Assembly (NCBI GenBank): GCA_018666235.1 | Contig: JABJAB010000066.1 | Span: forward strand, 1 to 64,000 | Origin: Ilumatobacter sp. | Lineage (GTDB): Bacteria > Actinomycetota > Acidimicrobiia > Acidimicrobiales > Ilumatobacteraceae | Direction: 5' to 3' | DNA: 64,000 bases | Part shown: positions 38,781-47,261 of the stretch, in pieces | Layout: every line of letters starts with the position of its first letter | Position numbering within the stretch: position 1 is the first letter of the stretch | Notes under the pieces: generated by a model | Told to the model about the DNA's origin: nothing | Databases searched by the model: none | What the model saw: only the letters and a program-made list of their open reading frames with translations | Position numbers and translations under genes: made by a program

Positions 38781-41735
38781 TCAGCTCCTCGGAATCTCTT
38801 GGTCTTCGAAGGTCTCGATGATGTCGCCCGGCTTCAAGTCCTGGAAGTCGTCGAGCCCGATACCGCACTCGAATCCGTCGCGGACTTCGCGGACATCGTC
38901 CTTGAAGCGACGCAGGGTGGCAATGGCACCCTTCCAGATGATCGTGCCGTTGCGGAGGAAACGAACCTTCGACCCGCGGGTGATGACGCCGGACTGCACC
39001 ATGCAACCAGCGATGGCACCCTGCTTGGGAACCCGGAAGATCTCGCGGACTTCGGCTTCGCCGGTGACCACTTCTTCGAACTCGGGATCAAGCATGCCGA
39101 TCATCGCCTGCTCGATATCTTCGAGCAGCTTGTAGATGATCTCGTACGTGCGGATCTCGACTTCTTCCTGCTCGGCCAGCTTGCGGGCCTTGCCGTCCGG
39201 ACGGACGTTGAAGCCGAGGATCGTCGAGTTGGTCGTGTTGGCCAATGAGATGTCGTTCTCGGTGATGCCGCCAACAGCTCGGTGTACGAACTGCAGGTCG
39301 ACTTCCTCACGCTCGAGGCGACGCATCGCCTCAGTGACCGCTTCGAGCGATCCCTGCACGTCGGCCTTCAGGATGATGTTGAGCGATGCCTTCTCGCCCG
39401 ACTGAATCTGAGCAAACAGGTCCTCGAGCTTCGTGCCGGTCTTGACCCGGCTGTCTTCCCGCAAATGGCGGGCCTTGAGACGAATGGCGCGAGCCTCGCC
39501 CACGGCCTGGGCGACCTTCGGGTTGGGTGCCGAACGGAACTCTTCGCCGGCTTCAGGGACGTCGGACAGACCGAGCACCTGGACAGGCGTGGACGGACCA
39601 GCGGTCTTGACCTGCTCGCCCTTGTCATTGATCATTGCTCGGACCTTGCCCCAAGCACCGCCGGCCACAATTGGGTCGCCGACCTTGAGGGTGCCCTTGT
39701 CGATGAGGATCGTGGCGACTGGGCCACGGCCCTTATCAAGCTGCGCTTCGATGACGATGCCCTTGGCCCGACCATTCGGGTTGGCCTGCAAGTCTTCGAG
39801 TTCGGCAACGACTTGAAGCTGCTCGATCATCTCGTCGACGCCAATGCCCTTGAGTGCCGACATCTCGACGACGATCGTGTCACCGCCCCACGACTCGGGA
39901 ACGAGTTCGTACTCGGCGAGCTGAGTCAGCACGCGTTGTGGGTCAGCGTTGTCCTTGTCGATCTTGTTGACTGCCACCACGATCGGCACGTCGGCCGCCC
40001 GCGCGTGGTTGATCGCCTCGATCGTCTGCGGCATCAAGCCGTCGTCGGCCGCGACCATCAGCACCACGATGTCGGTCGCATCGGCACCTCGGGCACGCAT
40101 CTGCGTGAACGCAGCGTGGCCTGGGGTGTCGAGGAACGTGACTGAACCGTTCTCATTGGTGACGGTGTAGGCACCGATGTGCTGGGTGATGCCACCGGCT
40201 TCACCGTCGACAACGTTGGCACCACGAATGTGGTCGAGCAGGGTGGTTTTACCGTGGTCGACGTGACCCATGACGGTGATGACCGGCGGGCGAGGCTCGA
40301 GGTCCTCTTCATCGTCGGAGTCGTCGAACAACTTCTGCAGCTCGACTTCTTCCTGCTGGCCAGGTTCGACAAGCAGAATCTCGGCGCCGACTTCGAGTGC
40401 GAAGAGCTCCATCTGCTCGTCCGCAAGCGTCATCGTCGCCGTGACCATCTCACCGTTGTTCAGCAAGAAACGCAGGACGTCAGCGGAGGTGCGGTTCAGC
40501 TTGGGACCGAACTCCTGCGCCGAGACGCCGCGCTCGATGACAATTTCGCCCTCGGGAACGGGGACGTCAGACGACGTGTATCCCATGTCCTGCGGCTGCA
40601 GGTCGTCCTGGTCGCGACGACGGCGACGACGGCCGGTACGACGCGGAGGCCTGCGCTGACCGCTGGGCCGGTTGCCCGGACCACGACCAGGACCGCCACC
40701 GGGACCACCGGGGCCGCCACCGGGACGAGCGGCACCAGGGGCGCCACCGGGACGCGGCGTGTAGCCACCTGGGCGACCGCCGGGACGAGTATTTGAACCA
40801 GGCTGCGGACGCGCAGACCCTGGCGGCGGAGGAATGACCTTGCCGCTGGGCGACAACGGACGGCCGGGCGGGGGCGGAACAGCCTTACCGCTTGGGGAGA
40901 CAGGCCGAACCGGAGCGGTCGGCGCTCCAGCGGCGGCAGCTTCGGGTGCGACCGATCCGGGGGCGGGCTCGGGCGGACGGCCGTCCGCGTCGGGGCGTGC
41001 ACTCGAGATCACGCGTGCGGCTGGTTCGGCGGCAACAGGAGCCGAACGTGGTTCAGGCTCCGGCGCAGGCGGCGCCGGAGCAGCAGCCGGAGCCGCAGCG
41101 ACTGTCGGCGACTCGCCGACGGGAAGCAGACCTTCCGCAGCTGCAACGACAGCGTCGGCAGCGCTCATCGGCTTCGGCGCAACCGGCTTCGCCACAGGAG
41201 GTGCCGCGACAGGAGGCGCCGGGGCGACGGGCTTCGGCACAGGAGGTGCCGGAGGAGCTGTCGGCGCAGGCTCAGGAGCTACTGCGACCGGTTCGGCCGA
41301 TGGTGCTGGCGTCGGCTCCGGGGTGGGCTCGGCAGCAACGACGGGGACCTCAGGATCGGCCGGCGCTTCGACAGCCGCTGGAGCGTCGGTCTCGGCAGGC
41401 TGGTCGGGAGTGGCGTCCTCGTCGGACGTCGCCTCGGAAGACTCGTCCTCGGCAGGCTTCGGCTTGGCCGGTGCCTTCTTCGCCGCAGCCTTCTTCTTGG
41501 CCGGTGCCTTCTTCGCCGCGGTCTTCTTGACCGCTTTGGGCTCTTCGGGCTGTTCGTCGCGCGTCAACCCGTCGCGCTGAGCGCGTCGGGTCACCATGTC
41601 GGAGTATGCCTCAGCGAGTGAGGACGAAGGCCCCTTCGCGGCAACACCGAGTACGCCACAGAGGTCAAGGACCTCCTGGTTTGTCATCCCGAGCTCTTTA
41701 GCAAGCTCGTGGATTCTGATCTTCTTTGCTGCCAC
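38781..41735 (-). CDS. infB: Translation initiation factor IF-2
   Basis: 984 residues from the GTG at 41735 (VAAKKIRIHELAKELG). An ATG at 41783 would add a 16-residue extension not seen in the family. GTPase that brings fMet-tRNA to the 30S subunit. N-terminal IF2_N domain, then a long linker (about 60-400) rich in Lys/Ala, Glu/Pro and finally Pro/Gly/Arg, then a second IF2_N. The G domain (about 480-650) has GHVDHGKTTLLDHIR, FLDTPGHAAF and NKIDKDNADP. Domains II to IV follow, ending with a C-terminal beta-barrel. The DsbA-like gene follows at 90 bases. Preceded by ylxR and nusA as usual. Confidence 0.96.
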   Translation of the reverse strand: MAAKKIRIHELAKELGMTNQEVLDLCGVLGVAAKGPSSSLAEAYSDMVTRRAQRDGLTRDEQPEEPKAVKKTAAKKAPAKKKAAAKKAPAKPKPAEDESSEATSDEDATPDQPAETDAPAAVEAPADPEVPVVAAEPTPEPTPAPSAEPVAVAPEPAPTAPPAPPVPKPVAPAPPVAAPPVAKPVAPKPMSAADAVVAAAEGLLPVGESPTVAAAPAAAPAPPAPEPEPRSAPVAAEPAARVISSARPDADGRPPEPAPGSVAPEAAAAGAPTAPVRPVSPSGKAVPPPPGRPLSPSGKVIPPPPGSARPQPGSNTRPGGRPGGYTPRPGGAPGAARPGGGPGGPGGGPGRGPGNRPSGQRRPPRRTGRRRRRRDQDDLQPQDMGYTSSDVPVPEGEIVIERGVSAQEFGPKLNRTSADVLRFLLNNGEMVTATMTLADEQMELFALEVGAEILLVEPGQQEEVELQKLFDDSDDEEDLEPRPPVITVMGHVDHGKTTLLDHIRGANVVDGEAGGITQHIGAYTVTNENGSVTFLDTPGHAAFTQMRARGADATDIVVLMVAADDGLMPQTIEAINHARAADVPIVVAVNKIDKDNADPQRVLTQLAEYELVPESWGGDTIVVEMSALKGIGVDEMIEQLQVVAELEDLQANPNGRAKGIVIEAQLDKGRGPVATILIDKGTLKVGDPIVAGGAWGKVRAMINDKGEQVKTAGPSTPVQVLGLSDVPEAGEEFRSAPNPKVAQAVGEARAIRLKARHLREDSRVKTGTKLEDLFAQIQSGEKASLNIILKADVQGSLEAVTEAMRRLEREEVDLQFVHRAVGGITENDISLANTTNSTILGFNVRPDGKARKLAEQEEVEIRTYEIIYKLLEDIEQAMIGMLDPEFEEVVTGEAEVREIFRVPKQGAIAGCMVQSGVITRGSKVRFLRNGTIIWKGAIATLRRFKDDVREVRDGFECGIGLDDFQDLKPGDIIETFEDQEIPRS

Positions 41736-41804
41736 GCTTCGATTCAACCTTTCCCAGTCGGGATTCCCTCGCCGATGTGCCAATCAATGCACATCGCACC
41801 GGCG

Positions 41805-42095
41805 TCACAAGTGGCCGGTGTGTCTTCTGATGTTCGTAATGTCGTCAGCACCGATGTCGGTGCGCCATGCCCGAGCGAATGCTCGCTTGGTAATTGCGGT
41901 CTCGAGACACTCCCCCGCAACCTGACGTTCTGTTGTCTTGTCTGCGCAGATCCACGCACCTCGTCCGCGGCTGGGGCCATCGACCTCAATGTCACCTGCG
42001 GCGTTCGTAATCCGCACGAGAGCGGACTGCGGGCGCTGCGTGCGACAGCCGATGCAGCTGCGAACAGGTTCGTGGTGCTCAGTCGTTTGCCTCAC
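41805..42095 (-). CDS. ylxR: YlxR-family (DUF448) RNA-binding protein
   Basis: 96 residues from the GTG at 42095, which overlaps the nusA end by 17 bases. Longer frames would lie entirely within nusA. Family core: VRSCIGCRTQRPQSALVRI, GRGAWIC, and QVAGECLETAITKRAFARAWR, with the cysteines and GRGA loop of the YlxR fold. Proposed to bind RNA and modulate transcription or RNase P; role not settled. Position between nusA and infB is the conserved one. Confidence 0.88.
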   Translation of the reverse strand: MRQTTEHHEPVRSCIGCRTQRPQSALVRITNAAGDIEVDGPSRGRGAWICADKTTERQVAGECLETAITKRAFARAWRTDIGADDITNIRRHTGHL

Positions 42096-43614
42096 TGCTC
42101 GTCTCGGTGTCGGCTGCCTCGTCGGCCTCCGCTTCCTCGGTGACTGCTGCTTCGGTGACTGCTGCAGGTACTTCGACGGCTGCGTCATCTGCGGACGCCG
42201 CGTCAGCAACGTCGTCATCAGACGTATCATCAGAGCCACCCGCCGGCGAGAAACCGGCGCCTTCGGCGGCATCGATCGAACGGAACCACAACTCGGCCTT
42301 GGTCTGGTCGTAGTAGCGCGAGCCGGGCACGTGATACAGATCCGAGTCCTCGTTGGCCTTGATTTCGAAGCCGGGCGGCACTTGATCAGGATCGGACATC
42401 GGCTGCACCGAACCGGCCCACGGACCAGCCACGAGCTCTTCGGTCACCTCAGGAACCTCAGCTTCGGCTTGTGCCGCTTTGGCTTCTGCCTCTGCCGCTT
42501 GCTTGTTCCACTCGGATTCTGAGATGACGCTGCCATCGGCTGCGTGCCACTCGTTCTCACCGGACTCCGGGTTCGGGCGCCATTCACCCACGGCGTACTC
42601 GACGTCGGAATCACGCCCATGGCTGGCCGGGATGCCCTCAGCGAGCTGTGTCTCGGAACGGATGTCGACGCGCACCCCGGTGAGGCGGGCAGACAGTCGA
42701 GCGTTCTGACCTTCGCGGCCGATGGCCAGGCTGAGCTGGTGATCGGGAACGATGACGTCAGCGGCAGTGCCGTCGTCGGAGATATTGACCTGGGTGACCT
42801 TGGCTGGCGACAGTGCCTTCGCAACAAAGTCGGCGAGGTCCTCGCTGAACGGGACGATATCGATCTTCTCGCCGCGCATCTCGTTGACGACCATCCGGAC
42901 GCGGCCGCCACGGGCACCCACGCACGCGCCGACCGGATCGACGTTGTGGTCGTTCGACCAGACGGCGATCTTGGTGCGGTGGCCGGGTTCACGGGCGCAG
43001 GCCTTGATCTCGACGATGCCCTCGGCGATCTCGGGCACTTCGAGTTCGAACAAACGCTTGATGAGACCCGGGTGCGTTCGAGACACAACGATTTGCGGGC
43101 CCTTCGGCGTCCGGCGGACTTCGACGATGTACGCCTTCTGACGGTCACCTTGCGCTGGACGCTCGAACGGAACCTGCTCGGCCTGTGGGAGGAGCGCCTC
43201 GGCACGACCCAGGTCGAGCAGCGTGTACCGCGCGTCGGTGCGCTGAATGATGCCGGTGACGATGTCGCCCTCGCGGTTCGCGTACTCCTCGAACTTGCGG
43301 TCGGACTCGACTTCGCGGATGCGCTGGCTCATCACCTGACGGAAGGTCATGGCCGCAATGCGACCCATCTCTTCTTTGCGCGGCGTGTCGTCTCGCTCGT
43401 TGACCCAGTTGCCGTCTTCGTCAACGTCATAGGCGATGAAGGAGAACTCCATCGTCTCGGGGTTGACCTCGACGACCACTTCGTCGGCGGCATCGTCGCG
43501 ACGCTTGTACGCCGACGCGAGCGCGTCGACCAGCACGTGCAGCAATGCTTCTTCGGAGAGGCCCTTTTCTTGGGCCAACATTCCGATGGCTTCACTCATG
43601 TCCATGTTGGTCAT
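42079..43614 (-). CDS. nusA: Transcription termination/antitermination factor NusA
   Basis: 511 residues from the ATG at 43614, overlapping the rimP stop by 4 bases. Binds RNA polymerase and nascent RNA. N-terminal RNAP-binding domain (MSEAIGMLAQEKGLSEEALLHVLVDALASAYKRR), S1 domain (about 135-195), then two KH domains (KIAVWSNDHNVDPVGACVGARGGRVRMVVNEMRGEKIDIV, and DHQLSLAIGREGQNARLSARLTGVRVDI). The C-terminal third (about 360-511) is unusual: acidic, Glu/Ala-rich, with a repeated DUF-like stretch (GPWAGSVQPMSDPDQVPPGFEIKANEDSDLYHVPGSRYYDQTKAELWFRSIDAAEGAGF) that looks like a small LTD/ surface-type domain. This is longer than typical actinobacterial NusA (about 340). Confidence 0.94.
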   Translation of the reverse strand: MTNMDMSEAIGMLAQEKGLSEEALLHVLVDALASAYKRRDDAADEVVVEVNPETMEFSFIAYDVDEDGNWVNERDDTPRKEEMGRIAAMTFRQVMSQRIREVESDRKFEEYANREGDIVTGIIQRTDARYTLLDLGRAEALLPQAEQVPFERPAQGDRQKAYIVEVRRTPKGPQIVVSRTHPGLIKRLFELEVPEIAEGIVEIKACAREPGHRTKIAVWSNDHNVDPVGACVGARGGRVRMVVNEMRGEKIDIVPFSEDLADFVAKALSPAKVTQVNISDDGTAADVIVPDHQLSLAIGREGQNARLSARLTGVRVDIRSETQLAEGIPASHGRDSDVEYAVGEWRPNPESGENEWHAADGSVISESEWNKQAAEAEAKAAQAEAEVPEVTEELVAGPWAGSVQPMSDPDQVPPGFEIKANEDSDLYHVPGSRYYDQTKAELWFRSIDAAEGAGFSPAGGSDDTSDDDVADAASADDAAVEVPAAVTEAAVTEEAEADEAADTETSSEAND

Positions 43615-44249
43615 GACGACTGCTTCTCCTTGTTCGATTGTGGGAGGTGTGATTCTGGCGGGGTCGAGTCGGCCTTGTTCGAACTCGCCTGCTTCGATGC
43701 CGCAGGCTGCTTCGCATTGGGACTCTTCGACTGCTGCGACTTCTTGGCCGCACTCTTCTTCGGTGCGTTGGGCTTGGGAGCCGGACCCCACTCGAAGACG
43801 GTGCGCGCTTTGTCGACACCATCGAGATCGAAGGTGGTCTCGGTGCCATCATCGAGCAACAGCGTCGCGCTGGTATCGGTGGCCGATATGAGCTGCCCGT
43901 CGACGCGCCGCGGATCGGCGTTGGGATCGCGGAAGCGCACGGTGATGTCTTTGCCAACCTCACGCTGAAAGTGAGCTGGTGTGCGGAGTTGACGTTCGAG
44001 TCCGGGGCTGGTGATTTCGAGCGTGAACCTGGTGCTGATCGGATCCTCGTGATCGATCTCGCGTGAGATCAGGCGAGTGGCGAGCGACAGATTGTCAAGC
44101 GTGATGCCACCGTCGGAGCCAGCGTAGGTATCAAGCGTGACGCGGACAGTGACGCCGCGCCGTTCGATGTCGTAGACATCAAGATCGAGGTCAGAGGCGA
44201 TGGGCTCGACAATCTCTCGCACTCGTGCGAGTTCACTGCTCTCGGTCAT
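43611..44249 (-). CDS. rimP: Ribosome maturation factor RimP
   Basis: 212 residues. Needed for 30S maturation. First operon gene. N-terminal domain VREIVEPIASDLDLDVYDIERRGVTVRVTLDTYAGSDGGITLDNLSLATRLISREID, then YTLEITSPGLERQLRTPAHFQREVGKDITV with the family's V-S-S-P-G-L-D-R-like block as ITSPGLERQL. The C-terminal SH3-like domain ends near 155. A Lys/Ser/Pro tail of 50 residues (KPNAPKKSAAKKSQQSKSPN) is an extension beyond the usual length. Overlaps nusA by 4 bases. A stable hairpin lies in its leader at 44318-44346. Confidence 0.92.
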   Translation of the reverse strand: MTESSELARVREIVEPIASDLDLDVYDIERRGVTVRVTLDTYAGSDGGITLDNLSLATRLISREIDHEDPISTRFTLEITSPGLERQLRTPAHFQREVGKDITVRFRDPNADPRRVDGQLISATDTSATLLLDDGTETTFDLDGVDKARTVFEWGPAPKPNAPKKSAAKKSQQSKSPNAKQPAASKQASSNKADSTPPESHLPQSNKEKQSS

Positions 44250-44317
44250 ATCGATCTGCCTCCTCTCCGCTTCGATCTTCTGCTTTGGTCTGCCGCGTTC
44301 TGTGTCCGTTCAAGAAA

Positions 44318-44346
44318 CAAGGCGTGAGGCTAAGCCCCACGCCTTG
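44318..44346 (-). promoter_or_regulatory. Leader hairpin/attenuator upstream of rimP-nusA
   Basis: On the minus strand CAAGGCGTG and CACGCCTTG form a perfect 9-bp stem, extended by GGC/GCC inside, followed by TTTCTTG. This looks like a rho-independent terminator 69 bases before the rimP start. There is no upstream minus-strand gene that it could terminate (proS is divergent), so it most likely acts as an attenuator in the rimP-nusA leader. The rest of 44250-44529 holds no gene. Confidence 0.55.
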
Positions 44347-44529
44347 GTCACGAACCAAATTGCGAACCTCGATCGTAGCAGGGTCTGCACAGTTTCGTGA
44401 GAGGGCTCGACGTGCGGTCGCGTCGCAGCCGCTGCCGCCGTGGAGACTGGCCAATTCCGACTGCAACACCAACTCGACGCCGTACGACGTGAACCGGGTC
44501 GGCCGGTCACAAGCCGGTAGCTTCATCCC

Positions 44530-46305
44530 GTGCATCGGATGTCGAACTTGTTCCTACGAACCCTGCGTGACGACCCGTCGGACGCCGAGGTTCCAAGCCA
44601 CCGCCTCCTTGTCCGCGCGGGCTACATCAGGCGATCTGCTCCGGGTGGATTCAGCTGGCTGCCTCTCGGATACGAAGTGTTCCGCAACGTCGAGCGCATC
44701 GTGCGCGAGGAGATGAACGCCGCGGGCTTTCAAGAAGTCCACTTTCCGGCCTTGCTGCCCATCGAGCCGTACCAGGCGACGAATCGCTACGAGGAGTACG
44801 GCCCGAACCTGTTCCGACTCCAGGACCGACACGGTGCGGATTTTCTCTTGGCTCCCACACACGAGGAGATGTTCACCCTCACCGTCAAGGACCTCTACAG
44901 CTCGTATCGAGATCTCCCGCTGGTGATCTATCAGATCCAGACCAAGTTCCGCGACGAGGTGCGTCCGCGCGCCGGCCTGCTGCGCACCCGAGAGTTCTCG
45001 ATGAAGGACTCGTACAGCTTCGATCTCAACGATGCAGGCTTGCAGGCGTCGTACGACGCACACCGTGCGGCCTATATCAAATTGTTCGAACGGCTCGAGC
45101 TGCCGTACGTCATCGTTTCGGCACTGTCCGGCGCGATGGGCGGCTCAGCGTCGGAAGAATTCCTCGCTCCACTCCCGGTCGGCGAGGACACCTTTATTCG
45201 TTGCACATCGTGCGATTTCGCCGCCAACGTCGAGGCCGTCCACACGCCTGTCCCGGAGGCCCGGGCGCTCGACGGCCTGCCCGTAGCCGCCGTGCACGAC
45301 ACTCCGAAGACGCCCACCATTGCCACCCTCGTCGACTATGTGAACGGCGATTCGGCGTTGCGTCATCCTGACCGCGACTGGACTGCCGCCGACACATTGA
45401 AGAATGTCGTCGTCAATATCAAGCACCCCGATGGCACGGTTGAACCCCTTGCGGTCGGCATTGAGGGGCACCGCGAGGTCGACATGAAACGCCTCGGAGC
45501 GCAAGTCGAGCCGGCAGAGGTCGAGCCGTTCAGCGAGGATGACTTCAAGAAGTACCCGTCGCTGAAGAAGGGCTACATCGGCCCCGGCGTCCTCGGGGCC
45601 AACAACGAGTCGGGCATTCGATATCTCCTCGATCCGCGCATCGTCGATGGGACCCAGTGGATCACTGGCGCCGATCAGTACAACCAGCATGTTCTGCACT
45701 TGACCGCCGGTCGCGACTTCGTGGGTGACGGAACAATCGAGGCTGCCGAAGTGCTCGATGGCGACACCTGCCCGTCGTGCGGGTCAGACGTGGAAATCGC
45801 GCGGGGCATCGAAATCGCGCACATCTTCCAACTCGGTACCAAATATGCCGAGGCCCTCGAACTCACCGTCCGCGACGAGAACGACCAGCCTGTCACCCCC
45901 ACCATGGGGAGCTACGGCGTCGGCGTCTCGCGCTGTCTCGCAGCGATCGCCGAGGCCACCCTCGACGACAGCGGGCTCTGCTGGCCACGCGAGATCGCCC
46001 CAGCCGATGTGCACGTCATCATTGCGGGCAAAGACGGCAGCCCTCAGGTCCCAGCTGCCGAGGAACTCACCACGTCACTCGAAGCAGCAGGCCTGCGCGT
46101 GCTGCTCGACGATCGCAGCAAAGCGTCGCTCGGCGTGAAGTTCAAGGACGCTGAACTGATCGGCGTCCCGACGATCGTGGTCGTCGGTCGCGGCATTGCC
46201 GACGAAGAGAACCCGACCATCGAGGTCAAGGACCGCAAGTCCGGCGAGCGCGAAGACATCGCCCTCGGCTCGATTGTCGAGCACCTCGTCGCCCTCTGCC
46301 GCTGA
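44530..46305 (+). CDS. proS: Prolyl-tRNA synthetase
   Basis: 591 residues, GTG start at 44530 (VHRMSNLFLRTL); the ATG at 44539 is also possible. Class II enzyme charging tRNA-Pro. LVRAGYIRRSAPGGFSWLPLGYEV at the start, motif 2 QTKFRDEVRPRAGLLRTREFSMKDSYSFD, INS-type editing insertion (about 220-390), and motif 3 GSYGVGVSRCLAAIAE. C-terminal anticodon domain from about 490 (VHVIIAGKDGS). The insertion makes it a bacterial-type (ProS type 1) enzyme with tRNA-editing of alanine. Divergent from rimP; a palindrome begins directly after the stop. Confidence 0.96.
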   Translation: MHRMSNLFLRTLRDDPSDAEVPSHRLLVRAGYIRRSAPGGFSWLPLGYEVFRNVERIVREEMNAAGFQEVHFPALLPIEPYQATNRYEEYGPNLFRLQDRHGADFLLAPTHEEMFTLTVKDLYSSYRDLPLVIYQIQTKFRDEVRPRAGLLRTREFSMKDSYSFDLNDAGLQASYDAHRAAYIKLFERLELPYVIVSALSGAMGGSASEEFLAPLPVGEDTFIRCTSCDFAANVEAVHTPVPEARALDGLPVAAVHDTPKTPTIATLVDYVNGDSALRHPDRDWTAADTLKNVVVNIKHPDGTVEPLAVGIEGHREVDMKRLGAQVEPAEVEPFSEDDFKKYPSLKKGYIGPGVLGANNESGIRYLLDPRIVDGTQWITGADQYNQHVLHLTAGRDFVGDGTIEAAEVLDGDTCPSCGSDVEIARGIEIAHIFQLGTKYAEALELTVRDENDQPVTPTMGSYGVGVSRCLAAIAEATLDDSGLCWPREIAPADVHVIIAGKDGSPQVPAAEELTTSLEAAGLRVLLDDRSKASLGVKFKDAELIGVPTIVVVGRGIADEENPTIEVKDRKSGEREDIALGSIVEHLVALCR

Positions 46306-46334
46306 GACGACTTGGTGCCTGGCACCAAGTCGTC
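46306..46334. terminator. 29-bp perfect palindrome between convergent proS and MaoC genes
   Basis: GACGACTTGGTGCC (46306-46319), T, GGCACCAAGTCGTC (46321-46334): 14-bp perfect arms with a single-base centre. It begins on the base after the proS stop and ends one base before the stop of the convergent gene, filling the gap exactly. It shares the one-base-centre design of the 31-bp family but not its sequence. Likely a bidirectional terminator. Confidence 0.65.
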
Positions 46335-46335
46335 G

Positions 46336-47190
46336 TTAGGCGTGGCGCAGGAGGCCTTGGTCGATGACAATGCGTTCTTCGCCGCCTGCCGCAGGCGTCG
46401 CGCTCGTGGTGAACAGGGATTCTCCATCGCCGATCGACCACGTCCGGATCGTCAGTGAGTCTCCAGGAATGACGGGAGAGGCAAAGCGCCCCTCGATGTG
46501 GCGGAAGTTCGCCGGGTCGCTTCCGCAGACCGCGTGCAGCAGTGCCCGACCAGTAAACCCATAGGAGCAGAGCCCATGGAGGATCGGCGTGTCAAAGCCG
46601 CCCATTGCGGCGAAGGCCGGATCGGTGTGCAGCGGGTTCCGGTCGCCGGACAGCCGGTAGACGAACGCTTGGTCGCGGTCGGTCACGTAGGTGACCTCAT
46701 GGTCCGCCGACCGCTCCGGTGGCACGTTCTTCGGCCCAGACGGCCCGCGGTCGCCACCCCAGCCACCCTCTCCGCGCATGAACGACGACCCGGTATTCGT
46801 GTAGAGCGGCTCGCCGTCCATCAGTGCTCTGGTCTCAGACACCACGACCGCCGCCTTGCCCTTGTCGTACATGCCAGTGATCTCACTCGTCAGCGTCACG
46901 GTCCCGGCGACAGGAATCGGGCGGTGCAGGGTGACCGACTGCTGCCCGTGAACGAGTAGCGCTGGATTGAACGTACCGATTGACCCCATCGCCGAGCCGC
47001 GTCCCCACCCGACGACGACGGGAAAGGTCGGAAACACCAGTTGTGGGATCTCGTTGCTGTTCTCGGTGGTAAACGCGAGTTCCTCGTGGCCCGCACCGAT
47101 GCCGACCGCGTAGAGCAGCGCATCCTTCGACGTCCAACTCACTTCGACCGGCTCACTTTTTGAGCCAACTGCATCAGGATTCAACGGCAT
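46336..47190 (-). CDS. MaoC-family (R)-specific enoyl-CoA hydratase
   Basis: 284 residues with two hot-dog folds, like the hydratase-2 part of eukaryotic peroxisomal MFE-2. Hydrates trans-2-enoyl-CoA to (3R)-hydroxyacyl-CoA. The catalytic motif is in the second half: YRLSGDRNPLHTDPAFAA, with the D and H of the family and the ILHGLCSYGFTGRAL block. The first half (about 1-130) is a substrate-binding pseudo-hot-dog with FPTFPVVVGWGRG. The SDR gene upstream, 71 bases away in the same direction, encodes a partner activity. Substrate length unknown; a steroid or bulky branched acyl-CoA is possible. Confidence 0.88.
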   Translation of the reverse strand: MPLNPDAVGSKSEPVEVSWTSKDALLYAVGIGAGHEELAFTTENSNEIPQLVFPTFPVVVGWGRGSAMGSIGTFNPALLVHGQQSVTLHRPIPVAGTVTLTSEITGMYDKGKAAVVVSETRALMDGEPLYTNTGSSFMRGEGGWGGDRGPSGPKNVPPERSADHEVTYVTDRDQAFVYRLSGDRNPLHTDPAFAAMGGFDTPILHGLCSYGFTGRALLHAVCGSDPANFRHIEGRFASPVIPGDSLTIRTWSIGDGESLFTTSATPAAGGEERIVIDQGLLRHA

Positions 47191-47224
47191 GGTGGTGCTC
47201 CTTCATCTGGATCGGGTGTCACTC

Positions 47225-47255
47225 AGTTGCTTCGGGGTCGGGACCAGGCGTCACT
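47225..47255. repeat. 31-bp palindromic repeat, copy F (degenerate)
   Basis: AGTT-GCTTCGGGGTC-GGGACC-AGGCGTCACT. It aligns over all 31 bases with copies at 26826 (23/31) and 37999 (25/31), but its own arms no longer pair well at the ends. It lies 6 bases after the stop of the SDR gene and before the MaoC gene, the same position relative to a stop codon as in the other copies. Confidence 0.65.
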
Positions 47256-47261
47256 GGCGAG

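Noticed and set aside
44400..44529. A second small gene in the proS leader
   Set aside because: Short open frames here have no ribosome binding site or family similarity. The stretch is better explained as leader DNA of the divergent proS and rimP transcripts.
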